DNA of 64,000 nucleotides from contig MU859102.1 in NCBI GenBank assembly GCA_033297205.1, positions 1-64,000 on the forward strand, in the 5' to 3' direction. Shown one piece after another: positions 23,597 through 35,100 of this stretch (position 1 is its first letter; each line of letters opens with the position of its first letter). The notes beneath the pieces are model-generated. The model had not been told where the DNA came from, made no database searches, and was given only the letters and a program-made list of their open reading frames with translations. Source of the stretch: Pseudoneurospora amorphoporcata. Taxonomy: Eukaryota > Ascomycota > Sordariomycetes > Sordariales > Sordariaceae. Both the position numbers and the translations under genes were made by a program.

Positions 23597-25658
23597 TCGG
23601 CATGTGCTGTGGTTTGAGATAGGGCTGGATAGAGCGTGTATGCATCATGTTTTAGTTTCCTGGGTCCAGGGCATATGTATGGGTGTCGTGTACTAAAGCA
23701 GCTAGGTGCCGTATGGAGTTCACGGGCGTTGTAGATAGAGTTAAACAAGGTGGCACCATATGGTCAAACCGTCAAAGACTTGAGGATAGCTATAGGTTTT
23801 ACAAAGAGCTGTTCAGCTCCAAAGTGTTGAAACTACACTCATACTTTCGGATTCCTATCATTGAGGCGGATGACAGTTACCAGGCATCGTATCGTCCCGC
23901 GAAATTAGGATTCGGGTATACAAGGGTTAATGGTGTCAGTTAACCACATACCTACATGCTCTTTTACACGTTCAACCCTATCATCTTGGCAGCCTTTCCG
24001 AATCCCAATTTCGCATGACGATACGGTATGTACAATTTGTACGAAGATCACCAGGCAAAACTCGGCTCAACAACCGCCGCAGAAGAAAGAGGCACCACTT
24101 CACAAGACAAGACAAGACAAGACGTGGCACCCCACTGGAGGAAAGCTTGACTGCATGCTCGGCGACAGGGGGATTTCCCCCGTTTTTTTCTGGGGCCTCC
24201 AACCCGCTGCCCGCAAAACCTCAACCGTGGATTGGCTAGCGCATCGTGAAGCCGGGGGAGGCTTATCGCAACGTACCTCTAGACTAGCGAGCGTCCAGTA
24301 CCTACAGCATGCCGTTTTGGGTGGCCGATGCAGAGTGCTTTCCCACTTTCCCAGCCACCATAAAAAAGCCAGCGAATGGACGAAGATGGAGGAGAGGGCA
24401 CAGAATCGAACGGATGCTGACAGAGTAGGCCGCTGACCATTCATCACACTATCACGCCCAGGTACATTCCTAGCAAGGAATTAGTTAAAGCCGGCGAGCG
24501 ATTTGCATGGACTGGAAGGGCCAGCCTAGCCCCGCCCGGCGTCGACGCCCCCAGACGCCCCGTATCGGTGCCGATTTCTCGTGGGTGGGCGCATGGGTGG
24601 GCGCATGGGGGAGTTTCTTTCGAGAGATGGGGCTTTCATGTGCTTTTTTGCTTACCTTTCTCCGCTACAAACTACCTGCATAACTACTGTCTAGTGTACC
24701 TAGTACGCTACACCGCAACGACTTCTGCTTACGCGCTGCTGTAGCACAGTAAACCGGCGGACATACCGTACCTGTCCATCAATAGGTAACTGGGGGTCGG
24801 TATTCCCTCAGTCGGTAGCGAAAGGAGCGGGAGAGGAAACAAAAGCTTCGAAGGGTTGCGTTTCTGTCCAAGGATTGGACAGGCTCGACAGGCTGGGGGT
24901 CAGCACAGGGATGTGTGTGTGACCGCGTGGGTTCCTCACCCGAGCAGCAGCCTTTCTTTTTGGCTACCTCTCTTTTTGTCCGTCTTAGCGTCGTGACTTT
25001 CTTCAACCTTTTTTCTCTCACTTCAAGATTCTCTTCTTCTTTTTGCGTTTCTCCCCTGGACAGCCTTGATACACATCCTTTGGGAAACTGTGTCTCGGCT
25101 TGGAAACAAAATCCGCCCAAGCTTTCTTGTTGACGAAGCTCACGAAATCGACTCACGAGGATTTATATATTTCGAAGGTTATAGACGGGATCTGCATCGA
25201 ATATCACCATTCATCACCACTACCCCGAAGCTCACAAAGAAAGCGCCTACGAGTTTACGAGTCTATGACACTGGACCACACTGAACGACCTGAACTGAGA
25301 CAAAAGAGTATATGATACCGGCACGGCAAGACTCGAGAAAAAAACACACACAAAGACAAAGCAGAGACGAATTCTCAATTTCACCCAAATTAAATCAGAT
25401 TTATTGACACACGAGCCTTTTCCCGGCTACGGCACCCGTTCAGCTCACGCAGCGGCTCACCACCGAATCTGCCTCAAGGGTTGACGACTTTTTATCAGCC
25501 CGCGGCCATCAACAATCCCCTCTTGACGTCCTCACGTCTCATTCTCTCTCATGACACCGATGACATCTAGACACAAGAGAAAAAGGTACCAATAATACCA
25601 ATCAGTCAACTATCAAACTAAGGGGAGGCGGTAAAAGGCTCGGGAACAGCAACCAACC
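23597..25658. other. 2 kb region between arp8 and the CorA-like gene
   Basis: It contains the arp8 3' UTR and the promoter and leader of the downstream co-directional CorA-like gene. An ACAAG pentanucleotide repeat lies at 24102-24123. A GGGTGGGCGCAT direct repeat lies within 24583-24611. CT-rich sequence occurs around 24945-25060, as often seen in Neurospora promoters. No gene is supported. Confidence 0.5.
24102..24123. repeat. ACAAG pentanucleotide tandem repeat
   Basis: About four and a half perfect copies of ACAAG in the intergenic region. A simple-sequence repeat with no visible function. Confidence 0.85.
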
Positions 25659-27756
25659 ATGGACCAGTACCTGTTTCGGACGCATCTCGACCAGTGCAAA
25701 TTTGTGGAGGAGACCACCTCGTGGATTGAGATACTAAATTACTCGGTAAGTCAAGGCATAAATGTGTCAATTGGATGTGAGCGTGGTGGTGGAAGGCGGG
25801 GACAGGGGGGATATGGGGAGAAGGGACGAGGTAACGGTTCGGTGTGACATAGGTGGGAGGGAAAGCGAGAGAGTGGATGTTTGTGTCAGTGGGGGGTTGT
25901 TACCGTAATGAATTTTGAATTCGCGGGCGGAAAAGAGGAGGAAGGGTTGGGGAGGCTCTCGGGAAGGCTCTCGGAGAGGGAACGTTGAGTGGGTGCCGCC
26001 TAGGGTGGTGTGCAGCCGGCAACAGATCTTTGTGGGAGCAAATATGCTTACGGATTTGTATTTTGTGAGACTGAGGAACGAAGCTCGAGAGGTAACCAGC
26101 ATGAAGATCAGAACTAACATCGCCGGTCTGAATAGGATGAAAGTCTCAACACCATCGATGAACACCGATTCGGACCCGATGAGCGACGAGTCGAATTCCA
26201 CAACTTTCTACACCGGCGGGTAAGAGATAACCCGGATCCTGAACGGTTTGATGACCGTGAGCTGACATTTACCGCTTTCTAGGGTGTCTTTGCTCCCAAG
26301 AAGCTCAAGGAAGGAGTACGACTATTGAACGGAATTCGTCTGATGTGAGCACTATGGTCGAAGCAGTGATTCAGACTCAACGAGGAAATGAGCTAACACA
26401 TTCTTCAGAGTACAAAAGGATGCAAATGAAGATGAAACCTTTGCACCTCTTTACGTTTCCCTAAAACCCGAGGACTACTCAAGCATGGTCGAGATCATGC
26501 GGTTGCCCTACCGAGCCATAGAAGGAACTAGTGTCGTTGGCCCCTTTTTTTGGGCAGCTCTAGACCACGATGAAGAAGATCCTCACTTGCGTGTGTCAAC
26601 TCTTAGTCCCCCTAATTCCATACAACTGGTGCCTAACCAACCGCTCACAGAAATTATCTTCCGCAAATCCGACGTCCGCAAAAAGGGTAAAACCCGCGGC
26701 TGGGAACTGATGCTCTCGCACTCCTTCAACACGGGCATAACCTCTGGTTTCGTCAAAGGCACGCCCTCCTCCGACATCGACGTTTCCATCAAGACCCTTT
26801 TGGCCTGCGCCTCGCAAGCCATGCATCCCTTTTTGTTGCCCATGATCGTTTTGTCTCACGACATCTCCATCAAGACGGACATGAAGCAGCGCGAGGCGCG
26901 CGAGTGGCTGCGCCGGCTCGAGCACGCCGTCAGCATGCGACAGGAGATCCTCGAGGAAGAGTCCAACTATATCAAAGAAACCATGGTCGATTTGGATCAG
27001 ATCAACCGCGACCTGGTCGAGTGTCATAGCCAAGTGCTCTGGAAACGCCCCCAAGCCTACCAGGAAATCGTCCGCTCCTTCGGCATCAGTCTTGAGCAGT
27101 TCTGGTCCCTCGCTTCAAAACGACCAGAGATCTACGGCAAGGACGCCAAAGCTTTGCACGTCTCATTCGTCTCCCGCCTCGATTTCTTCAACGCCAAGTT
27201 AAAAGGCATCGAGAACTATGCGCACATTACGCTCGAGCGCCTGTCCATCCAGCGCGCGGCGCTCTACAACATCATCGCCCAGAAAGAATCCAAACTAGGC
27301 CTACAAATGGCAGTCGACCAGCGTAAGCTGGCCCACGCCGCTAAGCGGGACGCAACCTCGATGAAATCCATTTCCCTCTTGGGCGCCATCTTCCTTCCCG
27401 CCACCCTACTAGCATCCGTCTTCTCCATGACCTTTTTCAACTTCCAAGACCAAAATTCCGATTTCAGCCCCGCCGGCGACGACTCAGCCTCTGCCTCTTC
27501 TTCGGGAGACGGTAGTGCAGCAGCAGTAACGAGAACAGTCTCCCCCTCGATATGGGTCTACTTCGCCATCACGATCCCGCTTACCCTGATCATCGTCGTG
27601 ACCTGGTTCCTGTGGGACAAGAAGCGCGAAGCCGAGTACGCGCAAGAAGACAAAGATATCGAGAAGGGCATCGATAAGATGGAGCAGAAGATCATGGCGG
27701 AGATGAGGAAGAGGACGATGAGCACGGCTAGGACGTGGAATGTTGCAAAGAGTTGA
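25659..27756 (+). CDS. CorA-superfamily membrane protein lacking the GMN motif
   Basis: Four exons (25659-25745, 26136-26219, 26283-26344, 26409-27756) give 526 residues. Donors are GTAAGT, GTAAGA and GTGAGC, and intron 1 is 390 bases. The ATG opens MDQYLFRTHLDQCKF. A long soluble N-terminal part ends in a helical, charged region (residues about 240-395), as in CorA stalk helices. A membrane segment runs from about 396 to 417 (SISLLGAIFLPATLLASVF) and a second from about 461 to 481 (WVYFAITIPLTLIIVVTWF), then a basic tail (DKKREAEY). The loop after the first segment reads SMTFFNFQ where true CorA Mg2+ channels have GMN. This divergent fungal group is annotated as CorA-like, but Mg2+ transport is unproven. 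A foldback repeat starts 9 bases after the stop. Confidence 0.85.
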
Positions 27757-30177
27757 CAAGGTAAGGCGGTGTTAGGTATTCTGGTGGTGCAGTGAGGGAA
27801 GTCCGGTTTTGGTGGCTAGCACACCGACCGTTCTTACAGCCACCAAAACCGCGCTTCTCCTACTGCACTACCGGAATACCGAACACGGCCTGATGTTAGG
27901 AGGTCTGGGTGGGGTTTCATGATGGGTGGATGGATGATGATATGACGAAAACTGATATGTCCATTACACGACTTCATGAACAGCCATGAATCTTGTGTGT
28001 TGATGATGAGCGGAAAACGTATGTACGAAGGGAATGGAGGGGAGACGATTTATGAGACCTTCGAGCATCGGGCTACATTCGGTATGATTTACGTAAATAT
28101 ATATACGATACCATGACTGTATATTACTGATCATATGACATCCGGACGTTAGGCGTTCTCAGTGAGAGACTGAAATCAAGGGGCTGACTGCCCACGAACA
28201 CGACAAATGGCAATACCTAGTGCACACCCATCTATGTAATCGGGGTGTCTACCCTTCACAGCACGTAGATCGAGGACGAAGTGTGCCAAAAGATCTAACC
28301 CTTGAAGGTAATAAGATACTAATCTAAAGAAAGGCAGACAAAAAGAAGAAGCTGGTGTAACAATCAAATGAGATGGGTAGATTAGCGGTTGTGATATCAT
28401 GCGATGACAGACACAAGAGAGCCAGATAGGATGAAAGTCTAGATGGGATGAAGATCAAATACCAAAGACCAGATGGGATGGAATACTAGAAAAAGGCCAG
28501 ATGGAAACCCAATGAATTGGTCCCTTGGCAGGTAGGTGCTGGCATGTGAACCGCATTCCCTCCCAAATTCAACTAGCCAAATTAACTGCCTCACTGTTAA
28601 GTTGTCTGCTTGTGTAGATAGAAAGCCGAGTTATATGGTTGGTGATTGACTGCAACGAGTTTGGTCCTTAGGGTGGTGGGCAGTTAGTTACTTGACTTTA
28701 GTGGTATTTTACACTACATCGTATGTACTAACTATGCCTCAAATGACTATTCAAGAGGTATGTCCTGTAAGCATGTCTGAAAAGACGAACAAGAACAGTG
28801 AGCGAACCGACGGACGATATAGACTGTAGGTACTTGTAAGGCCCGAGTGACCGGTGGTCTTCATGAACAGCCAGGGTACATTAGGTCGTGTAGTTTATGA
28901 CTGGTTGAGAAAGGTAGGTAGGTATATATATGGAACGTCAAATGCACAATCCACTGTTTTGTTCTAAAAGTTTCCCACACCTTGAACGCTCTCCTCTTAC
29001 TCTGGGGACATAATGTAGAACACTTTCCTTTTTTTTTCCCCACCGTGGTCGCATGCAAATATGACTCTTGCTGTACCTCCTCAGGATCGCTAGAGTCTAT
29101 ATCTTGGACCTTGAGGTGTATCTTTCTGACTCGATTCGACTTTCGTGGAGTGAAGAGGGATCATACAGTGTGTTTCTTGCTCTTGGTGTCATTAGATGAG
29201 AGCGGTGATCAATACCAGACTCTATCTCGAGTCTACCTTATGCACTTCCTTTCAACTTTCGGCATCCCAGGGTGTACCTAAGCACGCCCAGAGGCGCGGA
29301 AACTCGGAGGCTCAAAGACACAGGAGAGGAGGCACGGTACAGCCTCGTACGTAAGCATGTATATGCGTGTTTAGTTTTGTTTGTCTGTCGTCCTTGTCTT
29401 TCGTTGTGTCATACATATATACACTCATAATGCACATGACCCGTCCTCCGTCGGAGTGGCCGGACGGCCGGGCGGCCGTCGCCGTTGGCCGTTGATGAAC
29501 AAGTGGTTAGCGAATTGAATGAAATCGCTCGTACAGGTGGGACATAGGAGACGGTCGATGACGTGACTAGATTCCTTGTACCGGCGTCGTACATAAGGAA
29601 GATCTAGATAAGTTAGGTTAGTATGTTGCTGTCCCTCCGTTCAATCCTCCCCAAGTTCACAAAAGACATGAGATAAGACATATTGTGTTCGAGTGGGTAA
29701 CTTCTGGTATTCTTGTGACGTTAGGTCTTCACGTGAGATGTTCGGAGAATATCTAATACACAGAAAGCGAGTTGAAACCTTCCGCCCATCCACCAATACC
29801 ATATAACCGTTCTTGTTTGGTCTTGTAAACCGGAAAAGAGGAGAATGCTGATCCTTCGGGCTCATGTCCATAACGTCTCGATCCTATGAATGAAATGAAA
29901 AAAAATAGAGAAGAGAAAACCCAATCCAATTCGAATGTCCAGTTTCTGTATGTGAGTGCCGCGCCGCTTCGCCCTTTGTTTGTTTGTTTAAACCATGCTA
30001 TGCAGTATTGTAAATCCCTGAAAATATAGATGATAGACCCGCCCGTTGACCCCAAGCAACAAAACCCCAGCCAGAAACAACCCAAATGCCCGAAAAACTC
30101 CGACCAGGATCAGCAGAATCCCTTTACCCAAAAACAGTGTGAATCAGTGGAGGGCCACAACGGAGGTGATGGCCCAA
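27757..30177. other. Convergent 3' region with foldback repeat
   Basis: Convergent 3' flanks of the CorA-like gene (plus) and the Ran1-type kinase (minus). The main structure is the foldback repeat at 27765-27890. Around 28420-28506 the phrase AGATGGGATG or close variants recurs several times. No gene is supported; short ORFs are scattered and domain-free. Confidence 0.5.
27765..27890. repeat. Long foldback (inverted repeat) hairpin
   Basis: Arm 1 (27765-27818) and the reverse complement of arm 2 (27837-27890) agree at 44 of 54 positions, with an 18-base loop. The innermost 14 bases of the stem (CGGTTTTGGTGGCT) are perfect. Several mismatches are G/A or T/C, so some would be G:U pairs if transcribed. 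It lies 9 bases after the CorA-like stop codon, inside the probable 3' UTR. It could be a small MITE-like foldback element, a folded 3' UTR structure or a small-RNA precursor. No target duplication is obvious. Confidence 0.75.
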
Positions 30178-32172
30178 CTACAAGTGATGAACTGGCACGA
30201 GAGGAGTTCCCGTCCAGCCACCAACCCACTCGACATCGAAAGGATGACGCTTCTCCTTGCGCCAGTCAATGCCCCGATCGCGTCCCTTACTCCAAGGGCA
30301 CTGCTTCACCGGGGTAGACTTCTTTCCGATGTTGGCAGCATAATGATGAGATGAGTGATTGTTCGCGTGAACAGTATAAGAATTGTGATGTGTGTTGTTG
30401 AAATCATGAGAGGCGGCGCCAAAGTTATGAGGGAAATGGCGCTGCGTTCTCGGAATAGACTCGGAGCCTCTAGGAGGTGTGGTTCCTGTTGCCCTGCGAC
30501 GTTCACCCAGAGCCTGCCACTTGTCCATGGCACTCTTGCGAGCGGGCGGGGAGTGGCTCATGGGGAACTGGGTGCGCTCCTTCCGCCGGGGAGCATCGTG
30601 GAAGAAGAAGCCATCGGCAGCGAGGTCGTCGTCGATGTTGGAACCAAGGTGCATATCGATAGCGGGGATATCGTGCTCCATGTGGAGGCTGCCGGCCTGG
30701 GTAGCCGGGGACAGACCCACGCGAGGAGTGTTCTCTTCATCGTGCCTACTTTCCTGACTATAGGTTCTGGAGTTCATCTCCTTCAGCGCCAGCTGCTTAG
30801 CGTGCTCCTCCTCTTCCTCCTCCTCTTCGTCCCACAAATCACTCCAGCTCTTAGAGACAGTATCCTTGCGACCGAAAACCATTGACAAAGCTGACTGCTT
30901 AGGCTGCTTGGCCATGTTGATGGGGAGAGAGCCGGCGGCGGCCGAAGGCCTCACCGGGATCTTGGCGAACATGTCCTTGCTAGGTTGAGCGATCGAGCCC
31001 ATGTTAAGCGACTGCATGGAGGCAGCGAGATGCGAATCCATAACAGACGAAACAGAAGGAGGGGTCTGGATGCTAGCGGAGAGCCAGTCGGAAGTAGTGG
31101 CGGTAGAGGTGGAGAATAGGTCCTCGGTGTAGCTCTCGTCGTCGGGAATGTCGCTGAGCTGCCTCTGGGGGTTGGCGTGGAGCGCCTTGGCCCAAGGAAA
31201 AGCGCCAGTGTCCATCTGAGGGCTCTGGATCGAGGGGGTGCGCAGAGGCTCGCGGTTGGAGCTGGCGACCACGGGACCATCAGCGGTGCAGAAGTCGTCA
31301 AGGATCTCGTCGTCGGTGGTGAAGCTGATGACGCGGTAGAGAGCTTCGCGAGCACCCTCAAGAGAGCGCTTGCGAGGATCCAGGTTCATACACTGAACAA
31401 TGACTTCATAGGTGTCTTGGGACATGGACGGAAATACGTCGAACAAAGACTGCTTGTCGCGGGAGAAATCCAAGAAAAGCGGGTCGGCCTCGGTCGGGGT
31501 GGTGAATGGGTTGCGGGCGAAGAGGACATTGAGCAAGCAAATGCCAATAGCCCAGATGTCTGCCGCAGCCGGCGAGTATCCGGCACCGGCCGAGTCGAAT
31601 TGCTCCGGGGACATGTAACGCTCGCTTCCAACCGCCGCCTCATACGACCACTTCTCGGTGGTGGCAAGCCCGAAGTCACCCAACTTGGCAGAGCCAGTCT
31701 GGGTGAGGAAGATGTTCTCAGGCTTGATGTCACGGTGGTAAATGCCCTTGGCGTGGATGTGGGCAACAGCGTCGACAAGCTCCAGCATGAATCGCCTCAC
31801 ATGCTCGGTTTCCAAAGGACCCTGGTCCAGACGAATCGCTTCGTAGAGATCGCCTCGCTCGCAGTATTCCAGGACGATGTAGGTATGCGCCTCGGTCTCG
31901 AAGGTGTCGATGAAGTTGACAATGTTGGGGTGGGCTCCAAGACGTCGGTGAAGAACCAGCTCCTCAGACTTCTCGTCAACCGCAAAGTCGAAGCCGGCTT
32001 CGCTTGCAGCTCCCTTCTTTGTTAGACACTTGATGGCCACCTTCTGACCAGTCTTGAGGTCGCGAGCCATGAAGACCATGCCAAAAGATCCATGGTTGAG
32101 GGGGGAGATCGTTTGGTATCGGCCAGCGAGGAAAACACCAGATTGGAACTTGTTCCGAAGGCAGAAATCCAT
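30178..32172 (-). CDS. Ran1/Ksp1-type serine/threonine protein kinase
   Basis: A single exon gives 664 residues. The ATG at 32172 opens MDFCLRNKFQSGVFLAGRY; the open frame runs further upstream but without an ATG. The kinase domain spans residues about 18-320. It shows a nucleotide loop NHGSFG (26-31), VAIK lysine 48, a YHRDIKPEN catalytic loop (Asp148), DFG at 166-168 and a SPEQF substitute for APE near 188. This resembles S. pombe Ran1/Pat1 and yeast Ksp1/Sks1, regulators of nutrient response, filamentous growth and meiotic entry. The C-terminal 340 residues are Ser-rich with an acidic EEEEEEEE patch near LWDEEE, and end in a basic/aromatic KRHPFDVEWVGGW. Specific role is not readable. It has a long 5' flank. 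Confidence 0.92.
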   Translation of the reverse strand: MDFCLRNKFQSGVFLAGRYQTISPLNHGSFGMVFMARDLKTGQKVAIKCLTKKGAASEAGFDFAVDEKSEELVLHRRLGAHPNIVNFIDTFETEAHTYIVLEYCERGDLYEAIRLDQGPLETEHVRRFMLELVDAVAHIHAKGIYHRDIKPENIFLTQTGSAKLGDFGLATTEKWSYEAAVGSERYMSPEQFDSAGAGYSPAAADIWAIGICLLNVLFARNPFTTPTEADPLFLDFSRDKQSLFDVFPSMSQDTYEVIVQCMNLDPRKRSLEGAREALYRVISFTTDDEILDDFCTADGPVVASSNREPLRTPSIQSPQMDTGAFPWAKALHANPQRQLSDIPDDESYTEDLFSTSTATTSDWLSASIQTPPSVSSVMDSHLAASMQSLNMGSIAQPSKDMFAKIPVRPSAAAGSLPINMAKQPKQSALSMVFGRKDTVSKSWSDLWDEEEEEEEEHAKQLALKEMNSRTYSQESRHDEENTPRVGLSPATQAGSLHMEHDIPAIDMHLGSNIDDDLAADGFFFHDAPRRKERTQFPMSHSPPARKSAMDKWQALGERRRATGTTPPRGSESIPRTQRHFPHNFGAASHDFNNTHHNSYTVHANNHSSHHYAANIGKKSTPVKQCPWSKGRDRGIDWRKEKRHPFDVEWVGGWTGTPLVPVHHL

Positions 32173-35100
32173 GGCGAATGCTGGGGGGTTGACCTTTGGG
32201 GGAAGATTAGGGTATAGGTTTTGTTGGTTTTGTGTCGAAGATAGTTGATACAATGCTGGCGTATTTCCTTTTTCCAATCCAAGCCGATCTATGTCGTCGA
32301 GTCCGGTGTAGTCGAGACAAGTGTTTCTCGGAAAAGGTTATGAGAAAAGAGACGCCGCAAAAGTAAAAAAAGAATATGAAGAATGTACAGGAGTTGAAAC
32401 TGTGAAAAACAAGTCGAAATCGTTCACGGTCTGAGGCTCATAAGCGGTGCAAAGGTGAATAATGAACAAAGGAAATGTGACTGTAGAGTAGTCGGTTGAG
32501 AGAGGGGCCGTCGAAACGGTAAAGTGGTAGGTGGAGGGAGAAAGAAGTTGTTGTTGTTATAATAACATCGAATCGAGATCAAGCTGGATGTGAGGGGTGA
32601 AGGCCGGCTGAAGCTGTTCTGAGAGTTGTTGTTGGTGGTGTTGATGATGCTTGTCCAGGTGACTTGAGCTTGGTCGGAGTGATCACCAATGTAAAACACC
32701 GGGTGAGCCGGGCTAGAGGGCAAGGGGGAAGCCTCGAAGGCGACGACGGCGAGGTTTGGTAGCGTATCTCGATGGCTTGATGTTGTTGACTATGATGAAG
32801 AGGTGTATCGGAGATATCTCAAAAGGGTTGACCGATCGTCGTTGTATAAGTGTCTCTCAGGAACAGGTGGGCCGTGGAGATGACTCTTCCAACCCCCTGG
32901 TTCGGCACGCGAGATGTGATTCACACTGAGAAGTGGATACCGGGTCTTTGGGGATGCAGCAACTTTGGTACCGGACGATAACGGAAGTTGCGGGTCGCCG
33001 ATGATGGAAGAGGCCGGAGGAGCCAAGCAAGTAACCAGTGGTCTAGTCTGAGAGTGTGTGTAAAGTGACTGGAGACTCGGCGGAGCGTGAATGGTGGCGT
33101 GATGCAACTGAATGCGGGATGATGCTCGATGCTCTATGTTCTTCGATGTTGCTTTTTTTAAGCTTCAAAACAGCTTGTCGTCGTGCTGGTCTTTCGTGTT
33201 TCTTGACTTGATAGCAGACGGAAGTAAGGAACCAATGTTCGAACGGCGCAGTCGGGGACCCAAAGGCTGATGTGTATGTTGGGGATGGAGCCAGATGTCG
33301 ATGCAAGGCTGCCGCAATCAATGGTGTATCGGTGGATCGGACGGCGAGGTAATGCGAAGTCGGATGAAGTGCGTCGAGTTATGACAGATTGATTGATTGC
33401 GAGGCGAGTTGCGAGCTAAAACAGACAATGCGATGCACGACAAATGGGACGCGACGGACGACGGCGAACAAGGCGAGTTATACAGAAGAAGAGAGAAGAG
33501 AAAGAGGTGGTGGAATAGGGTGAAATCCAGGGTGGATGGGCGGTGGTGGGTACTATTGAAAAGGAGCCTGAGAACCTGGAAGCAGTGGGAAGCATGAAAT
33601 GGAACAAGCAGGCAGGAGGTGGAAGAGGACGGAACCGCTGCGACTGAGCGTCAGAGGTCATGCTGGGTCGCGCTGGGTAGGTACCTTACCTCTTGTCGTT
33701 GCCGGCAGGCCCCTGGTTTTCTGGTACCTCAAGACCTCGATGACTGCGTGGGCTGAGCATGCACCCGCCGAATCAGGAATGGCCGACCTCGTCAGTGCCC
33801 AGGCAGGAGGGACCTCAGAGTCGGTGGTGACCCGGGCCCGCGACAAGCACGACTTCCATTCGCTTTGTCATTCCATCACTCGCAGCTGCCCAGCAAAAGG
33901 CCGCTTCGAGCAAAGAGACGGCCAGGGTCTGCCGATCGCTGCGTGGCGAAATGGTGGGCGAGCACTGGGGGATTGCCTGGGCGCACTATTGAGTCTCAAC
34001 GTGTCTGACTTTTGTCACGACACGGCCTGGGTGGCTATCCAAACAAATGACGACGAATGGCATTCTTCGGTTGCTGCCACGCAACCACACTGGAAACGAC
34101 CTGGAACTGACCCCAAGACAAGCGAACACACCAACCAAGACACACACCGCCCTCGGGTCCCTGCACCTGCCCGCCGTCTTCGGTATCACGCTACCGACAC
34201 GATACCTCGGTACCTTACTTACCGTCACAGTGGGCTAAAGTAGCGCACAGGTCCAGCACGTAACGCCCTGACGCTTGTTAAATACCTGTACCATGTAAGG
34301 TAATGTTGGGCAGCTCCCGTCTGTCTGGCTGTCAACCCGTTCCTTCTCCTGGCACCATAAGAAGGAGCCAGATAGGCAGATTAGCAGGTCTTCAAAAGGA
34401 AGTCATCATTTTTAGCCCCCCTCCCCTCTTTCCAAATTCCACGTTCCATTCATTGTGTGAGATGAGCTGTGTGATAGGTGCGGGAGTGCCAATGGAATCC
34501 GTCAATGTTTGACACCGTGTCCAGACCTAACTGACAAACCTAAGGTACTGACTGCCCACTGAACATCAACGCACGTCAAAAGGAGTGACAGACAGCTCCT
34601 GTGACGGCCGCGGATAACGGATGGCTTCTTGCTACCGAGTAGTGTATCAACCGCCGGCGGACTAGCGTGGCCGTAGAGGTTCAACTCCGTACACCGCCGA
34701 TCTAGGTTTCCCCGCGCCCGCCGTCTATCAAACTATCTGTCCGCTTCTCGGCCATTAATAAGGATGGTGAATCAACATTGTTGCGTTGCATCTCCACGTG
34801 CTCGAACAGCTTTCCTAGATCTCCCGTCTTTGCTGTCGCTGCCGCTGCCAGGTGTCGGCAACGGGAAGCATTGCAATTCTGACAGACATGCTGCATTGCT
34901 TTTCATGCGCCAGGGCCGTTATTACAGAGTTACCTATCTCTCTGATGACGATGCCCCGCCTGATCATCATCCGTATTAGGCACATTTGCTGTTTGGGGTT
35001 AGCGCGTTGTAATTTACATTGAATTGTCGTCTTGAGATTTCAAGGCCTCCCAACGTCAAATGCCATGAGAGGCAAGCCGAACTTGATAGTCATCAACTTG

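Noticed and set aside
33599..34243. 214-codon ATG ORF
   Set aside because: No domain is visible and it spans GGTACC-type intergenic repeats. Kept only as an unsupported candidate in the intergenic note.
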